Assembly: GCF_949628215.1 (NCBI RefSeq)
Contig: NC_134278.1
Coordinates: forward strand, 105,877,277-105,941,276
Reading direction: 5' to 3'
DNA from: Phalacrocorax aristotelis
Taxonomy: Eukaryota; Chordata; Aves; Suliformes; Phalacrocoracidae
DNA length: 64,000 bases
The stretch's first letter is position 1. The number at the start of each line of letters is the position of its first letter. The translations under genes and the position numbers were made by a program. Below are positions 45,601-63,810 of the stretch, in pieces. Under the pieces are notes generated by a model. It did not search any database and was not told the DNA's origin. It was given only the letters and a program-made list of their open reading frames with translations.

Positions 45601-48600
45601 CGTGCGTGCAGAGAAGGCTAAGCGCGGGAACGGCCCCCTCCCTAGCGACGGGCACCCGCCCGCCCCGCAGCACGGCAGCTCGCCCGGCCCGGGCGCCCCG
45701 GCCCGGCCCCGCTCGCCCCTGCCCCAGCCCCGGCCGCGCTGGGGGCGCGCCCCGCGCCACGCTCCATGCCGCCGCGTTACCACACTACCAGCCGCCCGCC
45801 CGCCCTCGGCGCGCTCCCATTGGCCGCCGCAACAAAGAGGGGCGGGGCTCGGGCAGCGGGGCGATCCGTGACTGGCGGAGATGCTGGCTGAAGGCGCCCC
45901 CTGCCGGGCGGCCCGAGTCACCAGAGCCAGGCGGTGCAGTCCGAGCCCCTTTCTCCCGCCGCTGCCCGGCCTGGGGCTGCGGCTCTCCGCCCGCCGTGCC
46001 GTGCGACCCGGCCACCCGCTGCGTGAGGGGTCCTTAAAAATCAAACTCTTCATTGACGAGAGCTGGGCTGCTCGGTTCTTCCTAACGGAGCTGGAAAATT
46101 CATTGTTAAACACCGAGTGATGGCAGGGCTCCGTGGCTGCGGTCTCATAGCAGCCTCCCTTTGCCACGACGGCTCACAGGGTGGTGCTCGTCCTCCAGAG
46201 AAATATTTCCTGCTCTAGTGGTAGGAGCACTGGGCGCCTGACCACTGAATAAGAGGAAGGGTAGTTACAGTGCCGCCTTTCTCTGTTTTGCCACCACGCA
46301 GACTACCAGAGGGCCGGGTGAGTGGCCCGTGACTCGGAGCACAGCCCATTACTCAGGGTGTCTCACACTGTGCTACACGCAGTGGTAATGTCCTGCCTTG
46401 ACCCCTGCCTCACACACCCGGACACACTGCTAACACCACAGAAACAATGGCATCTGGTCCTCCTCTGCCCACACCCGGTGGGATGGAGCTGTGTCAGAGA
46501 GCAATGGGGAACGTGTCTCCCCCAGGGCTTTGCGCAGCTGTGTTGGCCTTGCAGCACCTCCTGGGCGGGTGACTCCATGGCTGCAAGGCCATCTCCACCA
46601 CTCATCTCAGTTCCCTGATGCTTATTCCCATACCCGGAGCAGGATGCTTTAGCTCTGTATATCAAGCGCAACAGCATCACCCTAACACAACTCCTAGAGC
46701 TAGAGGTGACTGCCCATCAGAAATAAATAGTGGTCTGACAAATGTTGTTCCCACCCCCTGCCCATGCGGCAGATACTGCCGCAGCCCTGCTCCGAGCCAG
46801 GCTGGGCGCGTACCTGTGCATCTCCTCAGCAGCTGCAACTACTGATTTTCAACTCTAACCATAAATAAATCTCTCCAGTGCCCTAATCAGCTTCCTGAAG
46901 GCTCTCGGGAGCCACGGGTATATGTTAAGATGCTAATCACTCTCTGCAGGAGTTGACATCTCTGTGAGTCCTACTGGTAATCCTCCCCGCACAGCATGCC
47001 TGAATCTCATCGTGAGGTTTAGCATAAGGGAGGCCGTAGAAAGGCTGTTCTATCAGTTAAAGCAAACCATGTGTTTCAGCTTACACAGTTTGCCCAGTCT
47101 TAGGTTTCAGCCCAGGAGACTTTGCTCTAGGGAGCCTCCTGCAGCTGAACATGGCGGCTCAGTGTGTAAATGGCTGTGCAATTTGGAGAAGAGGAGGCAA
47201 GGTCAGAGTGGGTTTAGAGCTGCTGTGAAGTCTTCACCCTCACTGCTATGTCCTGCATTTCCCTAATGATTAGGCAAACATCACAACTGGAGGGCAAATG
47301 TGCCCCCACTGCCTGCCTGAGCCAATGTGCACCCCCCGCTGGGTTTTGGAGCAGGATCTCAGGGGAAGCACGGTCTCTCTCTCCTTCTGGAGTGCAGATG
47401 AAGCTGCACATCAGCAAGATGTGGGAGCACCAAGATGAGCTCCAGATGGGAGCTGATGAAGCATGGAGACCCAGAGAGGCTGCAGATGGCTGCAGCCATG
47501 GAGGAGAGGGCTCTCGAGGAGCAGAGGGAGGCTCAGGCAAGGCAGAACGAGGAAAGGGAGACTGAGAAAGTCTGCAAGTCCACTGGAGCAGAGGCAGGGG
47601 ATAGCTTGAAAGTCATTCAGGCCTGCATCTTAGGACTAATGGGACTGCACAGGTGGTGGCAGCCAAGGTGAGCAGCCCAGGGGCATGCTGCATTTGACAG
47701 AGTCTGGAGCATTGGAATTTCGCAGCAGAGTCATCAATCAAGGATGCTGATACACAAACCAGCAGTCACGTAAGCCCCAGAGCCTTGTTCACTGTCAGAA
47801 TAGGCAACTGTGGTGAGGCTGCCACAGCCTTGCTCAGTGCTGCTCCACTGACCAGAGCAGCCAGGAACTCTCAGATCATGTTTTCCTCCACCCACTCACT
47901 CCTTAGACACCCTGAAAGCATGAAGACCAGAGTGATGCTACGTGCTTTGCAGTTCAAAGCCTTCTGCATCCACCATGCCAGGGCATGCTCTGCGCCAGAG
48001 GGAAGGAATTTTCCTGGCCAGGCAGGTAAGGGGCATGGCAAGGATGGGACACCATAGCCCTGTACCACAGCCCTGTCCATAGCAGCCCTTTGCAGCACCC
48101 AGACCCTTCCAATCAGAACTGAAGAAAAAAAATCTTACCAGCTCCTCCTTGATGCTCAGGCTGAAAAGGGACAAATTGAAATCCCAGAAGCCAGCCAGTG
48201 CCTCCAAGGCCAGCTGTGGGCTGAACAGGTAGGGTAGAAGTTAGCTGTGGTCCCGAAGCCAACAGCAACTTCAAAACCACAGCCTAAGGGAATAAACCCA
48301 GAGTCCCCAGGTTGCTACAGCTAAGGGAAAGCCTTAATTACACTCTTCCCAGCTACAAATTAGAGTAAAAATAGAAGAATGCTGCCTTGGTTTAGGTCAA
48401 GCCCTCCCCAGTATTAGTCATGAGCAGACATTCAAGACAAGGAAGAGCAGGGTGGGATATGCAGCATGTCCCCCTGCATACCCCCCAGCATTTGATGGCT
48501 TTCAGCTTGCGGGACCACCTAATTTTCATATCATAACTCAGCAGATCTTCCTTGTTACCCGCTCTGTTCCTGCTCTTCCTCCACCCTGCTGATGCTGCCC

Positions 48601-49778
48601 TTCCCCTTGCCCCCAGGCTGCTGCCCGGCCCCTGCTCCAGAATGCCAGTGTCTTTTGGTTTTGAATTCCAGTCACTTTGCATGGAGGTACCTTTCTAATG
48701 CTAGCTCTGAATAACACCTCAAACCTACAGTCTTGTTCCTAATGCAAAGCTTGTTGCTACCACAGCTGCTTTCTGGGTCAAAGGAACTAATTTGATCATA
48801 AAAATATGTAAGAGGGTTTTAACCTTCATTATTTCCAATTGCAGGCTAATTTAAATGCAGCATTCAAAAGGCCCTGCAGTGCAATTACACAACCAACTGC
48901 AGGAAAATTAATGGTTCTTAATTGTACCATGGTAGCAGGGTGATACAGCATTGTCACTTTTTTTCCCAGATATCTTCCCCAGAAGTGTCAATTCCATGCA
49001 CCCTCCCCAAGGAATCCCACTAGCCCCTTCACCAGCAAACATCTTCTTGCGCACAGCAACAAATTCAGCCCTGCCGCGTAGCAAACCCTCACTGCCCTGT
49101 GATATTCCATATGTACAGAGCCGATTAATATATTTGGACTTATTTGGGAAAACACTTCCTCTATTACCCGTTGTTTGCAAGCTGCCCTTCTGGCTGGCTC
49201 AGTGCAGGTGCTAGGAGTGAGCAGGAGAAGGCTTCCCTGGCCCGCGGCTCCAGCCCAAACCAGGCTCAGGGCAGGGACCTGCTGGCTTTGATGGCAAATG
49301 GACCACTGGTGTGACGTGTGCCTGTGAGGTCTCATGTACTTTTTGCTTCTATCAGATAGGTGGAAGCTGGTGGCAGCATGATAGATCTGGACCTGGGCTG
49401 TTATCCAGGTTGGCAAAAGTGGATGCTAAGTGCTCCCCACTCAGTGAAGGTTCCTGTACCATCACTGATCATATGAGAGGCAAGTCGGTTACTGGTGGAG
49501 CAGGAAGTATGTCTAGTACCTCTGGCCGGCAGCAGTCAGTATAAAAGCCTGAAGCCTGGGTACCTTACAAGTATCCCCAGCTTGGGTGCACTCTTCTGCT
49601 AAAGCTGGGCCAGGTGCTCTTCATAGATTTTTCTGAATTTAGGAACCACTGTATGTCTGGAAAAGCAGCAGCTGTGTGAAATGGTTAATCCTACAAAGGT
49701 GCTTCAGGTTTGCAGAAGGTTAGGAGGAAAACACAGGTCGAAAAAGATTGCCTGCCATAAATGGATTGCATTATTGCT

Positions 49779-49786
49779 ATGCAAAT
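49779..49786 (+). promoter_or_regulatory. Octamer motif ATGCAAAT
   Basis: Perfect POU-factor octamer in an AT-rich, repeat-free intergenic stretch. Single short motif; meaningful only if the surrounding block proves conserved. Confidence 0.25.
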
Positions 49787-52114
49787 ATTAGCCCATTTCC
49801 AGAAAAGACCACAGTGACCTCATATGATCCTCAAAAAGGAAAATAAAACTTGTTTGTTTGGGGCTTTTTCTCAAACTAGAAGTTACACTGGAATTAGGTT
49901 GTGTTAGTAATGAAATACAAAGTTAAACTGTGATAAGGATGCAACCATGGTAATATGAGAATGGCTGTTGATACAAGTTTGCAGGAGTGATTTGCGTAAC
50001 TACTAAGAATGATAACTTTATGTGTTAATCAATTTACTAATCATTGGGGAAATAAATATGTAAAGTAGACTAAAAAAAAATAAAGCTATAAAAGGAATGC
50101 TAGAGGGTGTGCTTCTTTGGAGCTTTCCCCAAGGTAGCCTTTTCTGGAAACTCAACACACTATTTTGCAACAATCTAGCAGAAAAAACCAGTCATCAGCT
50201 GCTTTGGCTTTAGCAATGAAGAACATCAGCAATATCTTTTGATTTCTGCCTGAGCAAGAAGGAGAACTTCCTGCAGTAATTTTACTGCAGCAAATCATTA
50301 CAGTGTTTATTTTAGATGGGTTTGTTTAACTGGGCTCTAATTGATCTCACGCTAATCCAATGGGCAAGATTTCCAATATTTAAAAAATCGAAGTGGCAGG
50401 AAAAGCCTATAAAACAGGCCTCCCCAAAACTGTTTTGCAAGTTTTCTTTTTCCACCCCTCATTGCAGGTCAGCATGTCCTACCTGGCCTAAGCCTTTGAT
50501 AGCGAAATAGCCCTTTCTCTTCCATGCTTATTATAGCCACCTTGCTCGGATCTAGAACTGACAGCATCAGATACAGATGAAATTGTTGTTTCTTACTGGG
50601 ACAGCATCAGCCTCCCTGTCGGCCTGCCTTACTCTTTCTGTCTTGTTCCAGGGTTTCAGTCCTAAATACTGATGAAGCTTGGGGAAATATTTACGTCAAT
50701 ACAGTTTGCTGCGAAGGTCTTACTTGCCAGCGTAGCACCATTTGGCTTCCACAGCACGCTCTGTTTATAAAAACAAGGAAACACTAATGTAACCTTACAG
50801 AAATTTCAGCAATCCATCTTTTTTGGACTAATTGCATCTTCTTTAACCTTCAGTCAGAGGGTAAACTGCCCAGCATGATCACATCTCTTCAGGGGAACTG
50901 CATAATGAAAGTATAGGTAGTAAAGAAAGGCAGTGGCTAAAAGAAATCTGTTACTCAGAAACAAGATATCTTTTCAGCAATTGTCAGCACATACAGCCCT
51001 TGTCACAGGAGAGCTGCTGGCGGTGGCACCACAGGTGAGATGCAGGGCTTAACCTCCACTGCCAAGTGAGCATCTGAGTCATCCCCGCCTGCGTGGAGAG
51101 CAGAGTGTATGGCAATAAACCCCCTGCCTGCTTAAGACTAGAAGCACAGTTGCTGGTGCTGTTTAGAAATTGATTAAGCAACATAGTTCTGTTATGAAAT
51201 ACCCTGCGCCCCCTAGGAATAGTATGATGCTAATCAGGAAACACTGAACAAACGTCACCCTTATGTATTAAAGTTCCTCAAATGCATTGTCTTTCCAGAC
51301 AGTACTTGAAAGTGGACAGAAAAATTCATTAAGTTTAGCAATAGATTATGTCACAAGCCCAGAAACTACCAAGCCCTTGAATTTAGGTGTTGCGTGAAAC
51401 CTGCAAAGAGAGAAATGCATGATACATAGTTCTCAGTGTCATGGTACAACAAGATATCATCATGACACCCATGATTTCATCAAACAGTTTTTGACCTGAA
51501 GCATCACTTCAAGCATCCCTGGAAGGCAGTGCTCTGCAGATTAAGATTCCCCCTCTCTAGAGAATGATTGAACAGTAGTCAAAATACTGCAGGGGCCCCT
51601 GAAGGTGACAATAAAGTTCAAATATTGTGATCAATTAAAAAACTTAAAGCTCTTAAAGGAATTACAGTCATCTGGAGCAAAATTTTTTTTTTCAGTCATC
51701 TTCATTGTTTGCAATCACATTAATAATATTCATTTTCAGAGGTAACAAGCAAGCTTAAGAAGCCTACAGAGCATTTTCTGACTTTGGAATCAAAACCGGG
51801 AACGTTGTAAGTGCAATGACACAAGATGCAGGCTTCAGGGAGGCTCCATAGTGCTCTATGTCCTCTTCATGCACACAGACATTTCAACCCTCACGAGATT
51901 CTCACAGCTCAAGCCTGAGCAGATGGAGTAGGTCAGAGGAAAATCACACCAAGCATGTGTCTCTTTGCTCCCCAAAAGCCAACAGACCTCCATATCTTCA
52001 CTGGCAACAGTCTGGTCTGGGTAACTTTGTCAAGCTTCTGAGCCCCCAAGGGCTCCTTTACCCTTTCAAAGCTTTTGTGGAGCAGTGGCAAGATGAGAAA
52101 TCACGGGCTTTCTA

Positions 52115-52178
52115 GGCTTTAGGCATTAGCCTCTAAGTGAATTTTAGGCTTTCAGCATCAGGCCCCTAAGTGAATTTC
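52115..52178 (+). repeat. Tandem duplication, 2 x 32 bp
   Basis: Two adjacent copies, 52115-52146 and 52147-52178, both beginning ggcttt and both containing ctaagtgaattt, with a handful of substitutions between them. No coding meaning seen. Confidence 0.7.
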
Positions 52179-54791
52179 GGTTGTTCTCTGGGAGCAGAAG
52201 ATACACAAATTCAAGTCCTGCAGAGCCAGTTAATCATCCAAGGGTGAGTCATTCTCACCCTGGCGGGACAGCACCTCTTCATTCAGCACAGGATGTAGGT
52301 TGTCTAACGCCTGTAGGGTTCTTCAGAATTAGATGATAAATTATTCTGAAGAAATCAAGTTACTTTCCAGGAATTAATGGAAAAAACAGTATGCACAGGC
52401 TTAGAAACTGCACTGTTATATTTTCTTTTTCCCTTGGCAGCAGCTGGACAATTTAATTTCTAAAAGAATAAGTAACTTTGCAGTCATCTGCAGTCCCTCT
52501 TCTACCTTATCCAAACTACTGATCAGCATCTGAGCAATCTTAGGGCTGCCCCAATTTGGAGAAAAAAAAAATAAAAATTGGGAAGTTTCTGGTTCGGCCC
52601 CGCACAGGCTGGGAAAACTTCTAATGCCTTGAGTACTTCACTGGGATTTTTCCCAGCAAAGCAACCCTATGCTCTAAGAACCAGGGTTAACTCCTGACAT
52701 CCCTAAGTCATGCTGCTCACCAAGAAGCTGGGTTTAGTATATGCTATATAATTCTTGAAGCACACACAAGTACAGGTAGAACATCTAAGATGGTTAAACC
52801 AGTAAGAAATTGCCATTGCAGTGATAAAACAGACATCATAAACCAAAGTCACCTAGGCATGGAAAAAGAAGGCTTTTAATTACACCTTCCCATATTCCAA
52901 AATCAGCTCGCTAGGATGCACATTCCCTGCCTCGCCTATAAAGCTGAACTCTGACCTGCAGAGCTGCAGCTGTAGTGACAGTGCTTCTGGGCTCACAAAG
53001 CAACTTTAACCTGGTTCTTTAAAAAACAATTGCTTTTATCATAGTTTTGTTTCTGCATGGAGTTTATAGCTTTTGTAGTGTCTCGTCTCTGTTTCTAGAA
53101 CTCATAACCCAAGGCCACAATTCTGACAATGACCCTTAGATATTATTTACAATCTTTTTTAATGGCCTAAGCATCGTTACAGGCAGAAGCAGTTTATTGA
53201 GAAAACACTGGAAATCAGCATCCTAGAGGCTGAATTTTGACCACACCTCATATGAAGCAGGTATTACCCAGCCTCACAAATCAGTAACTATGCCTAACCA
53301 CTGCCAGGACTTGGCTTATTTTTTTTTTTTTAAAACTGCGACATACCTACTGGAGTCCTTTCTACTAAGTTCAAGATATTAATCATTGTTTTGTCTTCTG
53401 AAAGACGTTGTTTAATTGAAGATGTAAATATTGATTCAGAACATGGTCAGATAAGGTTAGCTCATTGTGAAGTAGAGCCAGGAGGAAATCCAGCAGGCTT
53501 CGAAGAAACCTTCCCTGTCTAGGAAGCAGCTGCACTGTTAGGCACAGGCATGTTTTACCCATGCACAAACTGCATCGCTGCCTGGAAGGGGTAACACTTG
53601 TTAGTTTTGGATACATAGTTCCTCCTCCTCCCAGCTATAGAAACAACAACAAAAAAAAGTATTTTCCCTCAATAATGGCTTTGACTAATCATAGCAACGA
53701 CGGGCTCACATCTCCCGCTTGCCTGATAACATTTCTGGTGTTTTCTTTCAAGAAAGAATGAGCGACTGCCAAAGAACGAACTGTAAGGCAATACTAATTT
53801 GCTGTGGCTGTTCCTTCCCAGCTGTGGAAATGTTTAAATTGCAATATTAAATGGGTATATAGCCCGCAGCTTTCACAGAGTTACTATAAGAGGAATACGA
53901 CCCTATAGTGCTGGTTGTAAAATGAAGACCCCATCTGAAAGTTCATCCCACTGTTGTACTGGATCCTAGTGTTGCTTTAGGACAAAAGGCTTGTGTTCCC
54001 TGTGCCCTGCAGCCTCCTCCTGTGAAGAATCTCTTGTATAAAAATAGCTGACTTAATTCCAATTTTGTGGAGAAGGGAGATTTAAAAAAAATCCTAAAAC
54101 ATTTTCTTACAGTGACTCTACTTTCTTTGAAGCAGGTTCTTCAAACTTACCTGGCTCCCTGCCAATGTGCTGGGGATCAACACTAAACACCTGAGCATAA
54201 GGGGCCAAACCCTCGCAGAGGGCTCAAAAGGGTCCTACTGTGCTCCCACTGAAGATGACTCTGGTTTTAGAAAACAAAGTTGGGCCATAACTGAATGGAG
54301 CGTCTCACTCTATCCTCTCTAATAAGGTATTCTACCCTTTCTCCCCAGATAATCTCTCTACAGCTGGGTGCTTTATTAAAATAATATTTGCGCTACCCTT
54401 AAGGAGATGACACTGGATTGCTCTGCTTTAGGTGTTAACTGCACTCTCTTTTCCTCACAGATCTTTTCCAAAGCAAAGGAGGAGAAATCACTGTGCTAGG
54501 AAGTACAACTCAATTACTGATGCTAACACTTTAGTTACATGCCCTGAGAAAATTTCTCTGTAAGCCAATACTCTTGTGTATAATACACTTCTATACCCTG
54601 CATACAGGCACTTTGCCTATACATGTGCATGCATGTTTATTAATCACACAGTATATCACTCACTTATAAAATTTTCCTACATTAAATAGCAGCTTCTAAG
54701 GAAAAAACAAGAATAACTTTTATACCATCAACTGTATTAACAGCTGTCAAAAATGGTAATCTTTGCTCCAGTCGAGTTACACATTATATAC

Positions 54792-54797
54792 TTTATT
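54792..54797 (-). terminator. Candidate FLVCR1 distal poly(A) signal (AATAAA)
   Basis: AATAAAG on the minus strand (ctttatt on plus), 4.2 kb after the stop. Several other AATAAA hexamers lie closer to the gene, so this is one candidate among several. Confidence 0.25.
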
Positions 54798-57700
54798 AGT
54801 AACTGGTAAGGAATGATGCCACCCACATATACACACATATGTAGAATACTGCAATCAGAATATTAACAAGGAATTTTTCATTTTCTCTTGAAACAAAGAA
54901 CGGGACACCAACAAAACCAAAATATTACAGCAAAAACCTTTGCTATCTTCATGAGAAGAACAAAAGACATGAGCAGTAAATACCATGGGTCTTACATGGA
55001 AATACGTTTCTCTTAGGAATATTGTTTACTTAATTCATCTAGTTCATGCATTAACATCACTTCTCCCTCTTCACAGACTTCAGACTGAAGGGGGGGGCAG
55101 GGAATCACATAGGTACAGGTACTTAGTTTGTGGTCTATGAATCACTAGTAGCCTATAACACTGAAGAGGGTGGCACACACATGTATTGAAAGACAGCAAC
55201 GGAAAAGGTCACACGTTCCCATTCACGCAGGAAAACTCATGAGTTCACAGAATGGAAAATGAAAGCAATAAATGCTTATACCTTAACCCAATTTCACTTG
55301 GTTGTAGATGCACAAGATAGTCCAAAGATTTCTCAAAAAGCATTTTTTTCATTAGGCAACATGGGCTCCAGCTCTAATTACACACTCCAGTGCTCATCTC
55401 TGAGACAACAGACTATCCTGAACAGAAGAGATTACCCAGAGGATGAAGTTAGGAAAACCCTATTAACCTGAAATGATTTGTATGTATTCTTCCCACTTTT
55501 TCCCTTGTTTTTTCTTCCTCATAAAACATGAGCATTCAGCAACAGAAAGAGATGCTATTAAAGACAAGCACCCATCTACAAAATAAATGCTCTGAAGGAC
55601 TTATGTAACAAACTGAAGAAGAAAGCTCCCGATTGCAGCAATTCCTGACTATGCCTTACAGGTCTGGTATTTTCACACCCAGCTAACAGCAACGAGGGTT
55701 TTAAGGCCACGTTAGGAATCCTAAGTAAAAATGGGTCAATTTTCTCTGGGTGTCTCCTACTGAAGTTAGCAAAGGTTTAACATGGTCTGGAAGAAACAAA
55801 GATAGTTATTTTCAAGGCTAATCTCTGAATCATGTAGCTGAAAGTTAAAAGTTACACACCCTGTGGGGCTCCTGGGAACGTGGGGGCAGCCCCCTTGCTT
55901 ACAGTCACCATTGCATGAGTTCTCCTGCATCCTCTAGAGTTTTCTCAAAGCACTTAAAAGCATACAGAAAAGCAAAAGCTGATACATGGGATTGGGATGC
56001 CTCTCCTCACTTGGTTTCCCACTCCATCCACTAATAGTTGAGATGTAATTCCATTCATTAAACAATTACCTCTTTAAGCAGTTATCACTTTTAGCCCCCA
56101 CCTCTACTCTTACAGGAGGGCTGAGCAAGAATCTCAAGGCTAAGAGAGTCAGAAACCCTATTTCCAATTCTAGATGGATGTTGTTTGTTTAAAATTTGAT
56201 GCCATGAAAGCCCAAATTAAAAGCAAAAAGACCAAACCCCGAACTACCTCAAACTTATTTCTGCCGTGACCTAGAGCCTCAGTTTCTTGACAGACAGATG
56301 ATAAGATTATTGCATAAATACTGGTTTGTTCTTTATTTGCTCTTTATTTTGCTGCTGAGCCTTTTATTTAAATACTTTATAATTACCTGGAAATAGCTCA
56401 TAGGTTTCCAACTTTCAAGCTCCTTTTAAAGGGGGAGTATTAAATCCAGGATGTAATTAAGCCTGCCTTCATTATTAGAATATTTTCTTTTCAGGGACCC
56501 AGCAGGGTTTCCAGCACGCCAAAAATCTTGTTTGGCCCGTTTCAGAGGACAGCCAAGATGAAAACCACAAGGAGCCAGAAGGGCTAAAATATTTTTTCAA
56601 CAATCAGCTGAACATAACTAAAGAAACTAGTAGTGAGTATTTAAAAAATAAATTTTAAAAAGGATGACAAAAGCTTAATATTTGAATCTGAACAGCATGT
56701 ACTGGACATTTCAGAAAGCATTCTGGATACGGCCAAATACCTTCTGTTGGACATTTGAAAACAATTCCCCAAAACTACAAAGGTATGATCTTGTTAAGAT
56801 TTTGCAACAGCAGAAGTACAAAGCAACCACGGGCCATGAACACAAATATTTACTGAATCTGTACCTTGCAGAAGAATGTATATGTTTTGGCACACCTTAT
56901 TATCGTTTTTCCAAAGGGAAAAGCCACTCATAGATATCAAAAGGCAGGAGCTTTCACTTTGCTCACTCAGGCTGAAAACGTGTTCATCCCTTGATGGGGC
57001 AGTTTATATGATAGCAAGTCATAAAATGTAAAGAACTGACATAATGAAAGCATCTCTACTTCCACTCCTAAACTCTTGCCTGCCATTTGAATATCTGTGA
57101 GTTACCTTTCCTATATTCAGCTCAGCCACCTCACCAGAGGACTCTTCTTGTAGCGCTCACCTCACCAGGTGCACCCATTTTCTCTCTAGCACTGGACCTG
57201 GCAAAGAGACTTGGACCCTTTTTGGAAAGGTGAGTATTCCAAGCATGCCTAGCTTATTCTGGTATGTATATTGCCATTAATTCTTCCCATGTCCAAAGCA
57301 TTTATCACACAAAATGTTAAACCAAGATCGCCAAGTTTAGGAAGCTAAGTTTACAGGGTCCTTTCCATATAAAAGGATTCCCTAAATCTACAGTGAAACT
57401 AGAAACTAGAAAAAGCATTTAACGATACGTATCATGCTGAAAGACTATCTCGGAGTTAAAAAGTTCCCCACACACAACTGTAACAATCTGTGGAAAACTT
57501 TGACTAGGATTCCACTTTCTGGATGGCACTACATTTGTGGGAACTCAAAGAAGTGGCATTATTGATGGTATTGAACCTGAAGGCTCAACTTAAAGGCTGC
57601 TAAAGCTTAAGTGTTTGCAAAAAGTCTGCTAACTCAGGTCTGACTTTTGCAGTAATAGTAGGGCCTCAGTATTACTGTAGTACTATCAGTTCTGTAGGTG

Positions 57701-58983
57701 TGCAGATAGAGCACAAGGTAAAGAAGAATATTTTCAGAAGCACTGCAGTGAGAGATCCACATCCCAAAAAATCAGATAAATATAATAATGCAAGGTGAAT
57801 GTTAATGAAGCTCCCTCCTTTTATAGCTAAGATACACAATATAAACAGCAAACGTTTCAAAGTGAAGCATCACTGTTTTCCTTTCAGTCATCCTTACAGC
57901 TTTTAACAAACTGTGAAAGACATGAATTCAAGTTATACGAGCACAAAAATTTAAGAGACAAATAATACAATTCATAATGCAGAGAAATAAATGCAAAAAA
58001 ACACATTTTCTGATACTTCACAAATATTCAGAGGAGGTTTAACACACAAAATGGTATTTCTTCAGCAGCACTGATTAAACTCAAGATGAGGCAAGGATCT
58101 TTACAAAATAAAGGCACCAGCTCTTTGTAAACACATACTCCTCTCACTTTAACTGAGAAAGCGCTCAAAATATTCTGTGGAGGCAACCTGTGTGGTAGTG
58201 TTCTATTGACTATAAATACCTCACAGTAGAAATATCAAAGGCCTTTCTCCTCCTTTTTACTGTATTTAATAAGAAATGTTTTTTCTTCATTTTATCTACT
58301 GGGAAACTATTTAAGTCTCCCCAGAAGTGTAACAATCTATAAAACAATGTTTTCTCTTATCTGCCTTCTGATATCTATCAAGAAGTTTCAAGGCAAAAGA
58401 AGTGTCAGATGCCAGTATGAAACACACACATTTGCAGTCATCTCTTGTTTTCAGTATTGTGCTATAGACAGTTTCCCAGAAGGAACCGTTGGCTTGTATT
58501 AAAAATACAGATACATTTTAAAAAAAAAAAAGAACTTGTGAACATCATCCAGCTGTGCAGCTACCTACTTTCTGACTTCTCAAATGCACTAGCAAAGACT
58601 GAACAAGAAATTAACTACCTCTCAATTCTTTGCGGAAAAGATGATTAGATACTTCTGATCACGATGACTGTACTTCAAGATTCCAGATTTTTTCAAGTAT
58701 GCATCCTGAACGTACATGTCTCCCTAGCATAGAGAGTATTCCCACAGTTCTTTACTAATGAAACTGCAAAACTTTAAAACTGTTAAAATAAATATTCCAT
58801 ACAAAGGTGAATTGTTTGCATCTTAGGCAAAATGAACTGAGCATCTTCATAGTTTCCACCACACAACTATCACCAATATTACCAAACACATTTTACTACT
58901 CATACACACAAATCCAGTGATTACACTAATTAATATTGTTCAATATCCAAACTTGTGCGTTTCTAAGTCACCTTCTTTCAGTT
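54792..58983 (-). other. Probable FLVCR1 3' UTR
   Basis: AT-rich sequence without exons follows the FLVCR1 stop at 58986-58984. AATAAA signals on this strand occur in a cluster near 56331-56370 and at 54797-54792. The distal one would give a 4.2-kb 3' UTR, comparable to the long FLVCR1 3' UTR of mammals as I recall it. The true end is uncertain. Confidence 0.4.

Positions 58984-63810
<4,827 letters not shown>

Larger units (their letters stand above)
45030..46030. promoter_or_regulatory. CpG island and VASH2 promoter
   Basis: About 1 kb of very GC- and CpG-rich sequence covers VASH2 coding exon 1 and its upstream flank. It drops back to ordinary composition near 46030. On the VASH2 strand there is a CCAAT box at 45823-45819 and, about 15 bp further upstream, a GC box (45838-45849), the NF-Y plus Sp1 arrangement common in such promoters. 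The start site is not visible. It lies either in this GC-rich block or just after the TATA-like repeat at 45551-45600. Divergent transcription to the plus side is possible but no gene is seen there. Confidence 0.8.
46031..54791. other. Intergenic region between VASH2 promoter and FLVCR1 3' end
   Basis: No gene, tRNA, LTR or clear CR1 copy recognised in about 8.8 kb. The first 3 kb is moderately GC-rich, with an Arg/Glu/Gln-rich open frame at 47435-47671 that matches no family I know. From 49.7 kb the sequence is AT-rich and unique-looking, with clustered TAAT-type and octamer motifs (49740-50420). A 32-bp tandem duplication lies at 52115-52178. The rest shows nothing that I can name. Confidence 0.6.

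Noticed and set aside
44994..46037. 347-codon plus-strand open frame over the VASH2 CpG island
   Set aside because: It lies opposite VASH2 exon 1 and its promoter. High GC removes stop codons in all frames, and the product is Pro/Ala/Arg-rich without any domain. The minus strand carries the conserved coding sequence.
45598..46167. 189-codon minus-strand open frame upstream of VASH2
   Set aside because: A GC-rich stop-poor frame in the promoter, Arg/Gly/Ala-rich, with no recognisable motif, and not in frame with VASH2.
46205..46260. tRNA-like string around ctctagtggtaggagcactg
   Set aside because: It has a short resemblance to an A-box/D-arm, but no anticodon stem, no T-loop GGTTCGA match and no 7-bp acceptor stem could be found.
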